Shown: positions 1 through 10,745, numbered from the stretch's first letter. The stretch: DNA of 64,000 nt from Cyathus striatus (GCA_025738555.1 JAOVFP010000011.1:2604001-2668000); one strand, 5' to 3'. The notes: generated from the letters alone by a model not told the origin. Translations and numbers: made by a program.

Positions 1-2
1 CA

Positions 3-780
3 GCATTTGAATTGGCCGTTGCTGCTTCACTCTCCCTCAGCTTGTGGTATGAAATTTCTTCATTTCTCTATTATATTGACTGACGAGTGTACTTAATTTA
101 GGGGGATACGATTAAGTGTTGCGCTGGTGATCATCCATATCCTATACCCTGGCCGAATGCGACATGTCGCGGTTCTGATGGCCACTTTGTTCGCAATGAT
201 GGCCATCCTTCAGGTGCTACAGAAACTATGCCTTGGGAGTGTAAACTCTTTGAGGTGGGAGTATATATGGCCTTGGTGGAGCGGGGTCATACAAATTATT
301 TGTATGTATTCATTAATATCCTAACTAATTCAAAGAATACTTAGCTTACATTGGTATCAGCTGACATTATTGCAGACGGCTGGCTTATTGCATCACCAGT
401 GTTTATACTATTGAACATGAGGCTCCCTTACTGCCAAATGATCCTACTTTGGAATTGCTTCCTTATGCAGATTCTGGTCACTATATGCGGAGTCATCCAA
501 GGTATTTTTATAACCAAAAGTAAATATGTCCACATCGTCGCTATGGCCCACATACAGGTATGTTAACGATATTAAAATTAGCAATTTTCTACTTTGCTAT
601 GTTCTAACACATCTTCAGGTTGTTGTAGCGCTTCTGACCACCAATAATCTTATAATTATTGCTTATATTTATAACCTGTGGTTCAGCTCCGGCTGCTGCA
701 GTGTTTTGAGGGCAGAAGACGAGTCCGCAGTAGTAACTGAATCAACATTACAGTCCAACCAACAGATGGCAGAAATGTAG
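3..780 (+). CDS. Multi-pass integral membrane protein, 3' part (5' end outside window)
   Basis: Four exons read in one frame: <3-46, 102-301, 361-557 and 619-780 (stop TAG), with GT-AG introns of 55-61 nt and matching phases. The product has at least five hydrophobic helices, including the stretches VALVIIHILY, VAVLMATLFAMMAIL and GWLIASPVFILLNMRLP, and a short acidic/Ser-rich cytoplasmic tail. The order of helices and the DGWLIASP motif resemble the large, uncharacterised agaricomycete family of seven-helix membrane proteins. No ligand or function is known to me for the family, and I assign none. The first helices and the start codon lie upstream of the window. Nothing in the visible part is broken, so the gene may be functional. 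The alternative is a decayed copy whose damage lies outside the window. Confidence 0.75.
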
Positions 781-1208
781 ACAGATTCTCGAAGCTTTGT
801 TGAAGTGCCAGCCTGAGCCGCTACAGTACTATATAGTGATCAAGTAGTAGTCACATGTCGATAACAAGCCAAATATTTGCGATTTCGAGCCTTATAAGTT
901 TAACCACCAGCAAGGTCCTGATAAGATGATGAGGACATGTAATTATAATTAAGGGATATATACTTCCAGCAGTGTCTTAGTCTCGTACCAAACCGTGTAG
1001 GGCTGCCAACCGTTACCGTATAATCACACACAGCGTCCCACTGCGGCCCTCAAACAATTCCAATGAACTGCAAACGTTTTATGTATTGTCACTCGGACTT
1101 TACGACCCCTCCATCCTCGGCTTGCCTTACAAAGTAAACAATACAGCTTAGGGGATACCATGTATTTACAACCCGGTATTCAGCCAAGCTGATTCTCCTC
1201 CGATGCGT
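781..1208. other. Intergenic, no gene seen
   Basis: This stretch lies between the convergent 3' ends of the membrane-protein gene and the RING-finger gene. It presumably holds both 3' UTRs. I see no open exon, repeat or RNA gene in it. Confidence 0.5.
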
Positions 1209-1691
1209 CTAATTCAGACGTGACTTCACCACCATATATGTAAACCCCTTCAAAAAATCGCCACAACATAACAGTTGCTTTAGGATTTTTACGAGCATTG
1301 CCTCTTGTCTTGTTGTGTATGCTATGCTCATACCAGAGCTCTTCTGATACATCTGAAGGTGGAGACGAAGGAACAAAGCTGACTGCATATAACATATTAG
1401 CGAAGGGCAAAAGGAAGTAGCATAGAGGACTTGCAATCGTGTATCACCTGCTTACACGAATAACAAATTCTATGTTCTGGCCACTGGCGCGTTACACGAA
1501 AATGAAGCAGCATACAGTTAGCACACCACCTATGGCCTACATCGATATGTTGAGCTTGCGTACAGTCGATCAATAAATTTGTATTACTCACCGCAATTGG
1601 TTAAAACGACGACAGTTGCATCAAAGTCTTCGAAGCAGACCGGGCATAATTCTATGCGTCGAAATGGGCGAGGATGAGGTATGTCGGTCAT
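1209..1691 (-). CDS. Small RING-finger (C3HC4) protein
   Basis: Three exons on the minus strand, 1691-1592, 1536-1448 and 1382-1209, join in phase to 120 residues. The RING ligands are complete: Cys16, Cys19, Cys33, His35, Cys38, Cys41, Cys58 and Cys61, matching C-x2-C-x13-C-x-H-x2-C-x2-C-x16-C-x2-C. The first intron falls inside the NCGH core and is spliced precisely, which argues strongly for a real gene. RING domains of this type usually bind an E2 enzyme in ubiquitin ligases; that role is inferred, no substrate domain is visible. The tail after residue 63 is basic and helical with no recognised domain. Exon 3 is also open in a second frame (to about 1180), so the tail is less certain than the RING. 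Confidence 0.7.
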
Positions 1692-1970
1692 TTTGGAGAG
1701 GAAACCTTAGACGGGGAGTGTATGGGGAAATAGTTAATTATAAGCCTCCTCTCTTCGATCCTTCTTTACCTACGGTGATGAATTCATGGTATCAAAACCT
1801 GATACCATGGACATGAACGATAGAACCGCATGACGCACCAGCAGCACAATCAAACATGCGTAGTTAAAAAGTCCGAGTGATGAATGATCGGTACCCCTTT
1901 GGCATCTAAATCTCGATGACAACACATATATGGCGTATGATCAAGAGCACAATCAGAAGCGCAGCGGTGC

Positions 1971-2767
1971 CTAGGCATAGTGTACACGTTGAATATTCAT
2001 GAAAGTCTGAGCCATGTCGACAAAGTTGGTTAGCGAACGTAGATCTAGATCTAAGGCCGCCTTGGTGAGGGCTGAGTACGGAACGTACGCATACGCTGCG
2101 AATGCCGCGTCCACTCTAGGTGGTATCGCTAAGGAAAACAGGGCGGGAATCAGCAACGCTGCATACAGCGACAGGACGAAAAATGCTCGGGCACGAGACT
2201 CGCACATAGGCTGGGAAGCCCTACGCAGGGCGGGAAGCTGCGGGCAGGAGCTCTCTCCTGAATGGTACGGGTTTGGAGGTGGGAGCGGGAGTGAAAGGGG
2301 GCGGGAACGGGCAAGGGAATGGGAAGGTGCTTACCAGAGTCGAGCGTGTCTGATTTGAACCCTGGAATGATCTTCCCTACGACTGTGCGATTGGGCGACT
2401 TTTTGGGCACTGCAGCTGCCAACGCTGCTAGCGTGTCTGATTCTGCCGCCATGTTGAATAATGGTGGCCGATTCGCGAGCCGAGTTTCGATGTACAGCAG
2501 CCAAGGCTGCCTCGAGGGCACGAATGCGAGCTGCAGTGTCTTCTGCAGGAGCTGGTTCTCCATCACGCTGAATCCCAGCTGTCTCCTCGGGGCTGGGGAA
2601 ACTTCTCTACTGGCCGGCCCGCTGACTTGCACTTCATTGGCAGCCGTGCCGTCTGCAGGCTGCGGATCAGCCGCTGGGACATTCTCAGGTACCTGGGTGG
2701 GCCCGGGGTCCAGATTCCATTGCCTGGTGAGAGGTTGAGCGAGTGCAGGTTCTTCATGCTGATACAT
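1971..2767 (-). CDS. Hypothetical two-exon protein, possibly transposon-linked
   Basis: Exons 2767-2335 and 2257-1971 join through a GTAAGC donor and a CATTCAG acceptor, with phase preserved, to give 239 residues. The N-terminal half is rich in Ala, Pro and Gln. The second half contains a hydrophobic stretch (FFVLSLYAALLIPALFSLAI) followed by a conserved-looking AYVPYSALT segment. I do not recognise a named domain; I have a weak impression of hypothetical ORFs that accompany basidiomycete transposons. Exon 1 is GC-rich and open in more than one frame, so its reading frame is less secure than that of exon 2. Upstream exons may exist; an open exon at 3407-3133 ends at a perfect GTAAGC donor but does not join in phase directly. 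Confidence 0.45.
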
Positions 2768-3132
2768 GGGAGGTCGTTCGTGCTAAAATAAACTGAGACT
2801 ACGGTATTTCTGAGCTGATTTACGAACCTACGCGGGCAGAGTGAGCATCAAATTTATGGGTGTTGGTGGTGCGGCGGGGGGAGGCAGGAAAATACTGCTT
2901 TGCCTCTGTTTGCCGCCTAGTTGGACGCTGTGATGGGCGCTACCCGGCTGCCGGTAGCTTTGCTAATTGTAAGTGACGGACAGGTAAGACCGTCCCTGAA
3001 CGCGCAAGCAGTGCGCATATGTAGGGAGAACATATCAAAGTAAAAATGCAGCCTTGGCGCTTGAACGGCCTTGAATTACAGTCCGTGATAAAATTTGGTG
3101 ATGTTTGTTACAATTAGAAATTAGCCGCTTAC

Positions 3133-3407
3133 CATAACAAATCCAAACCGTCTGATTCCAACACGATTTCACTGGTTGCAATGTTACTCGGACTCGGAGC
3201 ACTGCTTGCTTCATCACGTTCATTGGCAATCTCTAGAGTACATCCACCTTTCAACAGTCTTAATTTTTCAGCTAGCCACGCTATCCATGGTTTTATGGCA
3301 CTGTTTGCCTGGAAACATAGTGTATGTGTGCTAGTTTCGGTAGATTGCTCTCTCTGCTTGTTGTTTCTCGCATAGGATGCGTACGCGGACCACTCGACGG
3401 GATGCAC
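3133..3407 (-). CDS. Candidate upstream exon, unrecognised
   Basis: An open stretch of 91 codons from ATG at 3407 ends at a GTAAGC donor (exon end 3133, phase 2). The encoded segment is polar with a Trp-containing helix (IAWLAEKLRLLKGG). It could be the first exon of the downstream minus-strand gene at 2767-1971, but an intermediate exon would be needed to keep phase. Part of it is repeated in diverged form near 3.9-4.1 kb, so it could instead be a repeat-derived ORF. Confidence 0.25.
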
Positions 3408-4095
3408 GTAGAATCCTTCAATAGATGTGCACTGCTTGCGCTGTCCGTTGAATGGATTCGAGTGGATATGGCGCTATATGCAGCTGATTAGAGCTGCTCA
3501 CATGACGATGTCTGTGTCCAAGAAGTCCATGGCGCTACGTGTAGTTGATTAGGATTGCTTACACGGCGATGTCTTCGCGTCTGGGAAGTCCCCCCGCCTT
3601 CGGACTGTTCTTCTAGAGTTTGGCAGGGATACATGTCGAATTGTTCAATACTTGCGTTGCTTGAATAGGAGCATTAGATTTGAATGGGTCTGGCGTGAGC
3701 AAGTATGTTCTCCATCTTATGTTTCGACCCACAATCGTTTACGCATCTTTTAAGCCTACGCATTCAGGATGCAGGTCCTCACTACCACCAGGTCTGGGAT
3801 GATGGTGGCCTTACCGCTAACTTCGATGTCTTCGTGTCCGAGAAATTTACCCCACCTTATTGTTCTTCTAGAATTTAGCGGGGATACATGTTGAATTGTT
3901 CAATAGTTGCACATTGCTTGCATTGCTTGTTGAACGGAGGCTTTGCCTGGAATCATGGTGTATGTATGCTGGTGTCGGAAGGTTGCTCTCTCTGCCTGTT
4001 GTTTGTCTGCATAGAGTGCGTCGGGATACACGTAATCCTTCAATAGTTGCGCACTGCTTGCGCTGCTTGTTGAATACATGGCGGATCTTATTTGT
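3300..4095. repeat. Diverged duplicated segments
   Basis: Two segments of about 180-200 bp, near 3,300-3,480 and 3,880-4,090, share long matches including GCTCTCTCTGC and CTTGTTG(T/A) runs. A second pair, about 3,570-3,660 and 3,830-3,900, shares TTGTTCTTCTAGA and GGGATACATGT(C/T)GAATTG. The pattern is a diverged direct duplication; no intact ORF spans both copies. Confidence 0.5.
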
Positions 4096-4259
4096 TAATA
4101 GACATGCAGCCTTCGTCATGCTAACCATGATGACGATGAACATATATATTCTCCATGTACCACCACCCACCATCCACTACGCACCCGTCCTAGCTACCCT
4201 CCAACCTCCTGCTCCGATCAATTTCGAGATAGTAGAACTCACCATTCACTGACTCATTC

Positions 4260-4740
4260 CCTCCGTATGTCCCGTTCTAATGGGATGCCCGGTTACACGT
4301 CAAGCAAAGATATCTCTGATCATTATTATGCCCCCTCGACACTTCATCAGACGATTATCAGGGATGAGCTTTCGCTCTCCGTTGATGAAAGGACAAGGTC
4401 TACGCGACCACATTGGGCGAATCCAGAGTCAATAGCCAGATAAAGGATACATCACGAGACGAAGCACAGTATGCTGACGCTGCTCCTACCATTTGAGTTC
4501 ATGAACTTTCACTCTGTAGAAGAAATCCGATGAAGAAGAGAGTCGTTATTCAGCGAGTCCCGCGTTTCGTTCTCTGTGAGGAGAGCTTGGGATTGGACCA
4601 TCCCTCGGGTGTGCTGTGTACCTGAGTTGAAAGAGGTGAAAGCACGGTGTACGTATCGCTTGATGCTGAGATCATACTCGTGCTCGCGTAGATGAAGAGC
4701 CCCGAATGAGGAGAGACAAGCCGCCAGTTGATGTTTGGGG
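4260..4740. other. Intergenic, nothing recognised
   Basis: No sustained open frame or repeat was found here. A short GGTTAGGGTTAG string near 4,740 is too short to be telomeric. Confidence 0.4.
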
Positions 4741-4764
4741 GGTTAGGGTTAGTTCACACTTTAA

Positions 4765-4870
4765 CCGCCATTGGTTGAGGCGCTGGCGAGCTGGCTGAGA
4801 CGGGTCGAGTATGCACAGTTGAAGAGGTCGTTGGACCGTGCTACTTGCATGAAATTAAAAAGGATGAAGG
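4765..4870. repeat. Flanking repeat of the satellite element, left copy (right copy 7040-7115)
   Basis: This segment and 7040-7115 share about 70 bp at roughly 75-80% identity by eye. Both read in frame as a similar peptide, VEALASWLRRVEYAQLKRSL on the left and IETLASWLGRVEYAYLRRSL on the right. Most differences are G/A or C/T transitions. The copies bracket the satellite in the same orientation, so the intervening sequence was either inserted into a duplicated locus or amplified between the two. Confidence 0.55.
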
Positions 4871-4975
4871 ACTACCTGGAGGTTCTCCATAGCCTATCTA
4901 AGTCTGGTCCCCCCCTTCGTCCCCACCTCAAGCTTAATCTCTCCCCCAGCGAGCTCTTTACACTTAGCCATGTGT

Positions 4976-6902
4976 TCTGTACGGATCCGCGTGGAATCCG
5001 TACGGAATTTTCGGAGTCCGTGCGGAATCTGCACAGATTTTTTTCATTTTGGCAGAGGTTTTTTTGGGTCTGTACAGATTCCGCACAGATTCCGAAAATT
5101 CCGTACGGATTACGCAGAATTCCTCGGAATTCCGCATTACAGACCTGAAAATTCTGTACAGATTCTGTACAGAATCTGTACAGAATTTTATTATACTTGT
5201 TTCCTTGCATGTGACACTCTGCATTAAGCATGACACTAGGTGTTGAGTGTGATACTAGGTGTTGAGTGTGACACTATATGTTAAATGTGACACTATATGT
5301 TAAATGTGACACTATAAGCGTGACACTAGGTGTTGAGTGTGATACTAGGTGTTGAGTGTGACACTAGGTGTTGAGTGTGACACTAGGTGTTGAGTGTGAC
5401 ACTAGGTGTTGAGTGTGATACTAGGCGTTGAGTGTGATACTATACATTAAATGTGACACTATAAGTGTGACACTAGGTGTTGAGTGTGACACTATATGTT
5501 AAATGTGATACTATAAGCGTGACACTAGGTGTTGAGTGTGACACTAGGTGTTGAGTGTGACACTATATGTTAAATGTGACACTATATGTTAAATGTGACA
5601 CTATAAGCGTGACACTAGGTGTTGAGTGTGATACTAGGTGTTGAGTGTGACACTAGGTGTTGAGTGTGACACTAGGTGTTGAGTGTGACACTAGGTGTTG
5701 AGTGTGACACTAGGTGTTGAGTGTGACACTATATGTTAAATGTGACACTATAAGCGTGACACTGGGTGTTGAGTGTGACACTATATGTTAAATGTGACAC
5801 TATAAGCGTGACACTAGGTGTTGAGTGTGATACTAGGTGTTGAGTGTGACACTAAGCATTGAGTGTGACACTAAGCGTTGAGTGTGACACTAAGCGTTGA
5901 GTGTGACACTAAGCATTGAGTGTGACACTAAGCATTGAGTGTGACACTCTGCATTAAGCGTGACACTCTGCATTAAGCGTGACACTAAGGGTTGAGTGTG
6001 ACACTAAGGGTTGAGTGTGACACTAAGCATTGAGTGTGACACTCTGCATTAAGCGTGACACTAAGGGTTGAGTGTGACACTAAGCATTGAGTGTGACACT
6101 AAGTGTTGAGTGTGACACTAAGCATTGAGTGTGACACTAAGCATTGAGTGTGACACTAAGCATTGAGTGTGACACTAAGCATTGAGTGTGACACTAAGCA
6201 TTGAGTGTGACACTCTGCATTAAGCGTGACACTAAGGGTTGAGTGTCACACTAAGCATTGAGTGTGACACTAAGCATTGGGTGTGACACTAAGCGTTGAG
6301 TGTGACACTAAGCGTTGAGTGTGACACTAAGTGTTGAGTGTGACACTCTGCATTAAGCGTGACACTAAGGGTTGAGTGTCACACTAAGCATTGAGTGTGA
6401 CACTAAGCGTTGAGTGTGACACTAAGCATTGAGTATGACTAAGCATGACACTAAGTGTTGAGTGTGACACTATACATTAAACATAACACTATACATTAAG
6501 CATGACACTAAGTATTGAGTGTGACACTATGCATTAAGCATAACACTAAGTGATGAGTGTGACACTAAGTGTTGAGTGTGATACTATACATTAAGCATAA
6601 CACTATGCATTAAGTGTGATACTATGCATTGAGAATGATACTATATATTGAGTGTATCATGGATTTTGTATAGTGTGACACTTTTCACCTAGAGTTACAC
6701 TTGACATGTGTGACAAGGCAGCAATGCATAAATCCACACAGAATCCATGCAGAATATGTATGGAATCCATATAGAATAATCACCTCTAATAATAATAATA
6801 GCTACTATATAAATTCTGTATGGTATCTATACAGGTCTGTACGGGTCTGTACGGATCCGCACGGAATCCGCACGGATCCGTACAGATCCGTACAGACCTC
6901 TT
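4976..6902. mobile_element. Palindrome-armed element containing the 19-bp satellite
   Basis: The left arm (4976-5190) and right arm (6718-6902) are built from repeated, self-complementary words such as TGTACGGATCCG, GGAATCCGTACGGAA and TCTGTACAGA. The arms face each other across the tandem array. Arrays of short palindromic subterminal words are typical of the ends of non-autonomous DNA transposons. I could not define an exact terminal inverted repeat or target-site duplication, so the class is unknown. Confidence 0.4.
5211..6690. repeat. 19-bp minisatellite, about 1.5 kb
   Basis: The unit is GTGACAC(T)A followed by a variable segment ending in TTGAGT or TTAAGC/TTAAAT, mostly 18-19 bp, with occasional short 12-14 bp units (GTGACACTATAAGC). 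I estimate 75-80 units. Variants are not mixed at random: AGGTGTTGAGT, ATATGTTAAAT and ATAAGC types dominate before about 5,850, and AAGCATTGAGT, AAGCGTTGAGT and CTGCATTAAGC types after it. In the first zone blocks of about 50 bp repeat as a unit, which is higher-order structure. Confidence 0.9.
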
Positions 6903-7126
6903 GGGGGAGTGTAAATTACTGCCCCCAGCACATCCTTCAGCCCCGCAAGCCCCTCCCTTGCCTCCAAACAACACAGCCTCCAATCAGCTTTAAAAGCCTT
7001 CGTCCTCTCCTCCTTATTTTGTCCTTCCGTTTCGCTTCAACTGCAGTTGATTGAGACGCTAGCGAGTTGGCTGGGGAGAGTTGAGTATGCATACTTGAGG
7101 AGGTCGTTGGAGGGGTAGCTTGGCGA

Positions 7127-7755
7127 AGTGTTCACGAGGGAAATGGGCAGGTGAAGGTGTTGCGTCTTGCAAAGATACTCGTTGTTTGTACGAAGGCGGG
7201 GTGGTAAACGACGACGCACACAAACAAAGTCGCTCCCCAACTCTAAACGACTTTCATCACTCCCTTCTCAACAACTTCAACAACTCTCAATCCAGCCTTA
7301 CCTACCGCAGCATTTTCCAGCCATGCTTGTGCACTTCGCTTGTAACGTTCCTATCGGAGTGCGAGCCCGAATCTCACTCGCTGTACGTCTATACTTGGTG
7401 TCCGTTTATGTTTATGTGCCGCGCGTTGTCGTCGAGTGAGTTCTGCGTTTGTATTCCTGATTTTAAACACTAAAAGACGTCTAGGACTGTTACTTATGGT
7501 CGCAACCATGCAAGAGTTGAAGCATCATTCCTTGATGCAGGGTACTTACACCTCTTTTCGACCGTACTCTATGTGTAGCAGAAATAATGGATCACGAGTA
7601 GTAGCTGTAAGTAGTTACATCTTTCATGTTATTTCCCTCTGACAGTTGTTCTTCATGAAGACTTTTTTGTATATATAGTAGCTACACTTAAAAGCACGGC
7701 GAATAATATGCAGTCATTTTAACACTGTAGATATTCTGTTATGAGTGCGTTGGGG
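7127..7755 (+). repeat. Duplicated gene block, copy 1
   Basis: About 620 bp match 10125-10745 in the same orientation, including promoter-like sequence, a two-exon gene and its 3' region. The homology begins abruptly at (T/G)TCACGAGGGA in both copies while the sequence to the left differs, marking a breakpoint. It ends near the words AGTGCGT(T/C)G. Confidence 0.75.
7323..7578 (+). CDS. Small two-exon protein, 68 residues, paralogue 1
   Basis: Exons 7323-7435 and 7485-7578 join through a GTGAGT donor and CTAG acceptor to 68 codons plus TAG. The second copy at 10293-10555 has the same exon lengths (113 and 94 nt), the same phase and the same stop, and the proteins stay alignable. The C-terminal half is almost identical (E-TVTYGR--ARVEASFLDAGYLH-FSTVLYV), while the N-terminal half is more varied but keeps MLVHFACNVP(I/V)G. 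The upstream DNA is CT-rich, as in fungal 5' UTRs, and the ATG context is CCAGCCATGC. I recognise no domain; the protein is hydrophobic without an obvious signal-peptide cleavage site. A possible 3'-UTR intron (GTAAGT...CTGACAG) follows the stop here and has lost its acceptor in copy 2. Confidence 0.55.
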
Positions 7756-9243
7756 AACGCTTGCTACCTCACGTCTCACAGCGCCTTCAACTCCTCCATA
7801 ACATTGTCTCATCCACGACGACTCCTCGAGCCTCCCTATCCTCCTCCATGTGTCATGACATCGACACCGCCCAACCTCTCGTCCCGCTGGCAAGAATGGC
7901 GTCACCCCCGCCCCCTCCCCTCCCCTGCGTCACAATGACGAGGACCTTCGTTCCCCGATTCTCGTCCCACACCTCAACGACCCAGTGTTGTCTACTCCAC
8001 GTAGATGACATGTTCTCTCCCCCTACCTCCACGTCCCCAACCTCAATGTCTCTCTCCTCAAGTTCCAGCAGGTCGTTTAGTAGATGGCCACATCCACCCG
8101 TCAAGCCTCCCTCATCCAAATGTCGTCTCGCCTACAATAGCTCAAGCCCCCTACCTCAAAACATTCCCCCTTCATCCCACTGCGCCTCCACCTCTCTCTG
8201 CCATCCCCCCAGCTCCTCTGCCTTCTACGACCACGGCGTCGCCTTTTCCCACCTCCTACCGCCACCCTTTCGCCACGGTATCGCCATCTCAAACCGGACC
8301 ACCACCTCGCCTCCTACCTCCGCCTTACCTTCTCGCACGCCACCACTGCCACCTCACGGCATAGCCGTCTCCCACCCCGTCGCACAGTTGTTCTATGCCA
8401 TGCGGAGCCTCTCCCCCCTCATGACGAAGACAGCATTCACCACTACCTCCACCAACGGTACATAGACACCAGTGTGGATGTGGATGAGAGAGGGAGGGGA
8501 CGTGGTGGTGGTGCGCATGTTGGTGTGAAGACTGAGGTGCGGATTGCGACTTTGGTGCTGCTAGCATGCCAGGTAGGGAGGAGGGGGGGGCGGACATAGG
8601 TATGCCTATGGTCAACTCTCTTTCCCTCTCTCGTTTGATAAGCATGCATTGCAGGCTGAGGAGGTGGCCTCTCCCTGTTCCTCTCGCGTTCCCGTTCTCA
8701 AAAGCGCTCGCGTTAGTCGGGTAGCACATCCATGCCAACGGCCCTCTCCCTCTCCCTCTCGCAGTCGCCAGAGCGCTGCATGACGAGCATCCGGCAGTCG
8801 TTGTTCTTGATCTCTGCTGTGGAGGAGGCGGGCCGGGGGGTGGATGGCGTGTACGTCTCCAGTGTGGTGTGTGTGAACACTCAGTCGTTCCCGCAGCACT
8901 GTCGACACCCATCGTCACGGCATCAAACAGGCCAGACGGGCCAGTCACCGTACCTCAACGTCGTTCACGTTCTCGGTGGTAGTAAGTGCCAACCTGGTCT
9001 ACTTTTCTTCGACTTTTTACTCATTATTGGTCATTTGACATGTAGATCCATGTACTACGTGTTCAATTCAGTTGCCGGTCGCATGAACGAAGTTGAGAGG
9101 GAGTACACTTATCTTATCACCAGACGTGCTGTAGAACGCCATGAATCGCAGGTTGACAACGGCATCGAACACTGGGTTGTTGTGTAAGTCTACGTACATT
9201 ATAGCTCTTGCGCTTTTCGGCTGACAGTAGATGCATTCTTCAG
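7756..9243. other. Low-complexity CT/CA-rich and GC-rich spacer
   Basis: From about 7,760 to 8,470 the plus strand is a long pyrimidine/CCA-rich tract that is open in several frames simply because it lacks A/G-rich stop codons. From 8,480 to 9,240 the sequence is GC-rich with possible splice signals (for example GTAAGTGCC near 8,970 and GTAAGTC near 9,184). The pieces between them do not match the N-terminal region of GH7 cellulases, so I do not call a gene. Confidence 0.4.
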
Positions 9244-10124
9244 GAGTCTTCCTTGCGGTCTCAACGGAGTCCTATACTTCTCTGACATGGATGATGGTGG
9301 TGATGTGGCAAAGAACATGGGCTGGTGCCAGTTACTGCGACTCTTAGTACCTTCGTGATGTCAAGTTCATTAACAGAGAAGTCCGTTTTCTAAATCCATA
9401 CATTCCTATAATCATGCTGACATTCATGCCGTAGGCTAACGATAGAGCGGCTTACCCACCCAGCCTAATGCCGGAACTGGAAGTTCTGGTGCCTGTTGTA
9501 ACGAGATGGACGCCTTGGAGAACAACGACGCGGCTGCGTTCGCCGCCCATCGTTGTACAGTCCAAGATCTCATGAAATGCAGTGTTGCCGACTGCCATCT
9601 CCGACTGCACCAATGGTGTTTGCGGCCCCGACGGTTGCAATTTCAACTCCTTCCGTGTGGGAGTCCAAACCTTCTACGGAAGCGGCCTCATTGTTCACTG
9701 AATTTCTCACTGACAATAGCAGTACCACGGAAATGTTCAGGAGATCCACCGCTCGTACGTTCAGGATGGCAAGTTTATCCAAAACTCCAAGACCAGTATC
9801 GCTGGAATGGCCGCATTCGACTCAGTTACCGAGGACTTCTGTGACGCATAAAGGCTTCCTTTAACGACACCCGCAACTCCAGAACAAGGGTGGACTTACC
9901 AACATGGAGCAAGACTATGGCCAACTGACAATTTGGGTCCTAAATGTCTGGGACGACCGCGCAACGAATGTGCTCTGGCTCGGCATTGCCTACTCCAGCG
10001 ACCCCCCGCCACCAACTCCGGTATCCTTCATGAAAATTGCCCCACAGACTATGGTGTTTCCAGCGAGATCGAGATGTCTGAGGCTCGAAGAAAACCAACT
10101 GCATGGATCAATGTGGACTGTAAA
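9244..10124 (+). pseudogene. GH7 cellobiohydrolase pseudogene, internal to near-C-terminal part
   Basis: Recognisable family-7 cellulase blocks occur in order but in changing frames: SLPCGLNGVLYFSDMDDGG at 9244, RDVKFINREVR near 9,350, CCNEMDALENN near 9,500, [21 protein letters not shown] near 9,600, FIQNSKTSIAGMAAFDSVTE near 9,770, then NKGGLTNMEQD and LNVWDDRATNVLWL near 9,900. The E-x-D-x-x-E catalytic motif is still present as EMDALE at 9503. In living enzymes this family releases cellobiose from chain ends of crystalline cellulose outside the cell. At least four frameshifts and several stops disable this copy, and no signal peptide or N-terminal region is found upstream. The homology stops at about 10,124, exactly where the duplicated gene block begins, so that block truncated the gene or was joined to it. 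Confidence 0.85.
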
Positions 10125-10745
10125 GTGGTCACGAGGGAAGAGGTGGATAGGTGGAGGTGTTGCGTGTTGCAAAGAAGCCCATTGTTTGCATGAAGGCGGG
10201 ATGGTAAACGACGACGCACGCAAACAAAGTCGGTCCCCAACTCTAAACGACTTCCGTCAATCCTACCTCATCTATCACAACATCTTCCATCAATGCTTGT
10301 ACATTTCGCCTGTAACGTTCCTGTTGGAGCACGAGCTCAAATCTTACTTGCCATAAGCCAGTATTTGGCGTTCATATATGTTACCATGCCGAATGTTGTC
10401 ATCGAGTAAGTTCTGCGTTTGTGTTGCTGACTTTAAACGCTGAAAGTGACCTACGTTTTAGGACCGTTACTTATGGTCGCAGCTATGCACGAGTAGAAGC
10501 TTCCTTCCTTGATGCAGGGTACCTACACATGTTTTCGACCGTACTCTATGTGTAGTAGAAATGGTGGATCACTAATAGTAGCAGTAAGCAACCACATCTT
10601 TCATGATATTTCCCTCTGACAATCGTTCTTCATGCAGAATCATTTGTATTGTAGCTACACTTAAAAGCACAGTAATATGATACAGTCATTTGAACACTCT
10701 AAATATAGTGGGACATATGATGTTTTAAGTGCGTCGAGAAGAGCT
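10125..10745 (+). repeat. Duplicated gene block, copy 2
   Basis: Second copy of the 7127-7755 block. It starts directly after the GH7 pseudogene, whose last aligned residues correspond to the N-V-K region near the end of the catalytic domain. The left boundary is sharp by eye. Confidence 0.75.
10293..10555 (+). CDS. Small two-exon protein, 68 residues, paralogue 2
   Basis: Exons 10293-10405 and 10462-10555 use a GTAAGT donor and TTTTAG acceptor. The intron is 56 nt against 49 nt in the first copy, while exon lengths are unchanged. Residues 38-68 differ from paralogue 1 at only three positions by my alignment, whereas residues 11-37 differ at more than half of positions, without any stop or frameshift. 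That contrast suggests a constrained C-terminal half. Function unknown. The possible 3'-UTR intron seen after copy 1 is not spliceable here because its acceptor reads CAA. Confidence 0.55.

Noticed and set aside
4872..5246. Overlapping 65-125-codon frames on both strands
   Set aside because: They are created by the short palindromic repeats of the element arm, which read similarly on both strands.
5211..6690. CRISPR-like regular repeats
   Set aside because: Units are contiguous and diverged from one another with no unique spacers, and the host is a eukaryote. It is a minisatellite.
7761..8465. 234-codon Ser/Pro-rich open frame
   Set aside because: It lies in a pyrimidine-rich tract that is open in two plus-strand frames and on the minus strand; no splice signals, domain or conserved copy supports it.
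8325..8948. 207-codon minus-strand open frame
   Set aside because: Low-complexity His/Pro/Arg-rich reading of the same biased tract, overlapping other open frames on both strands.
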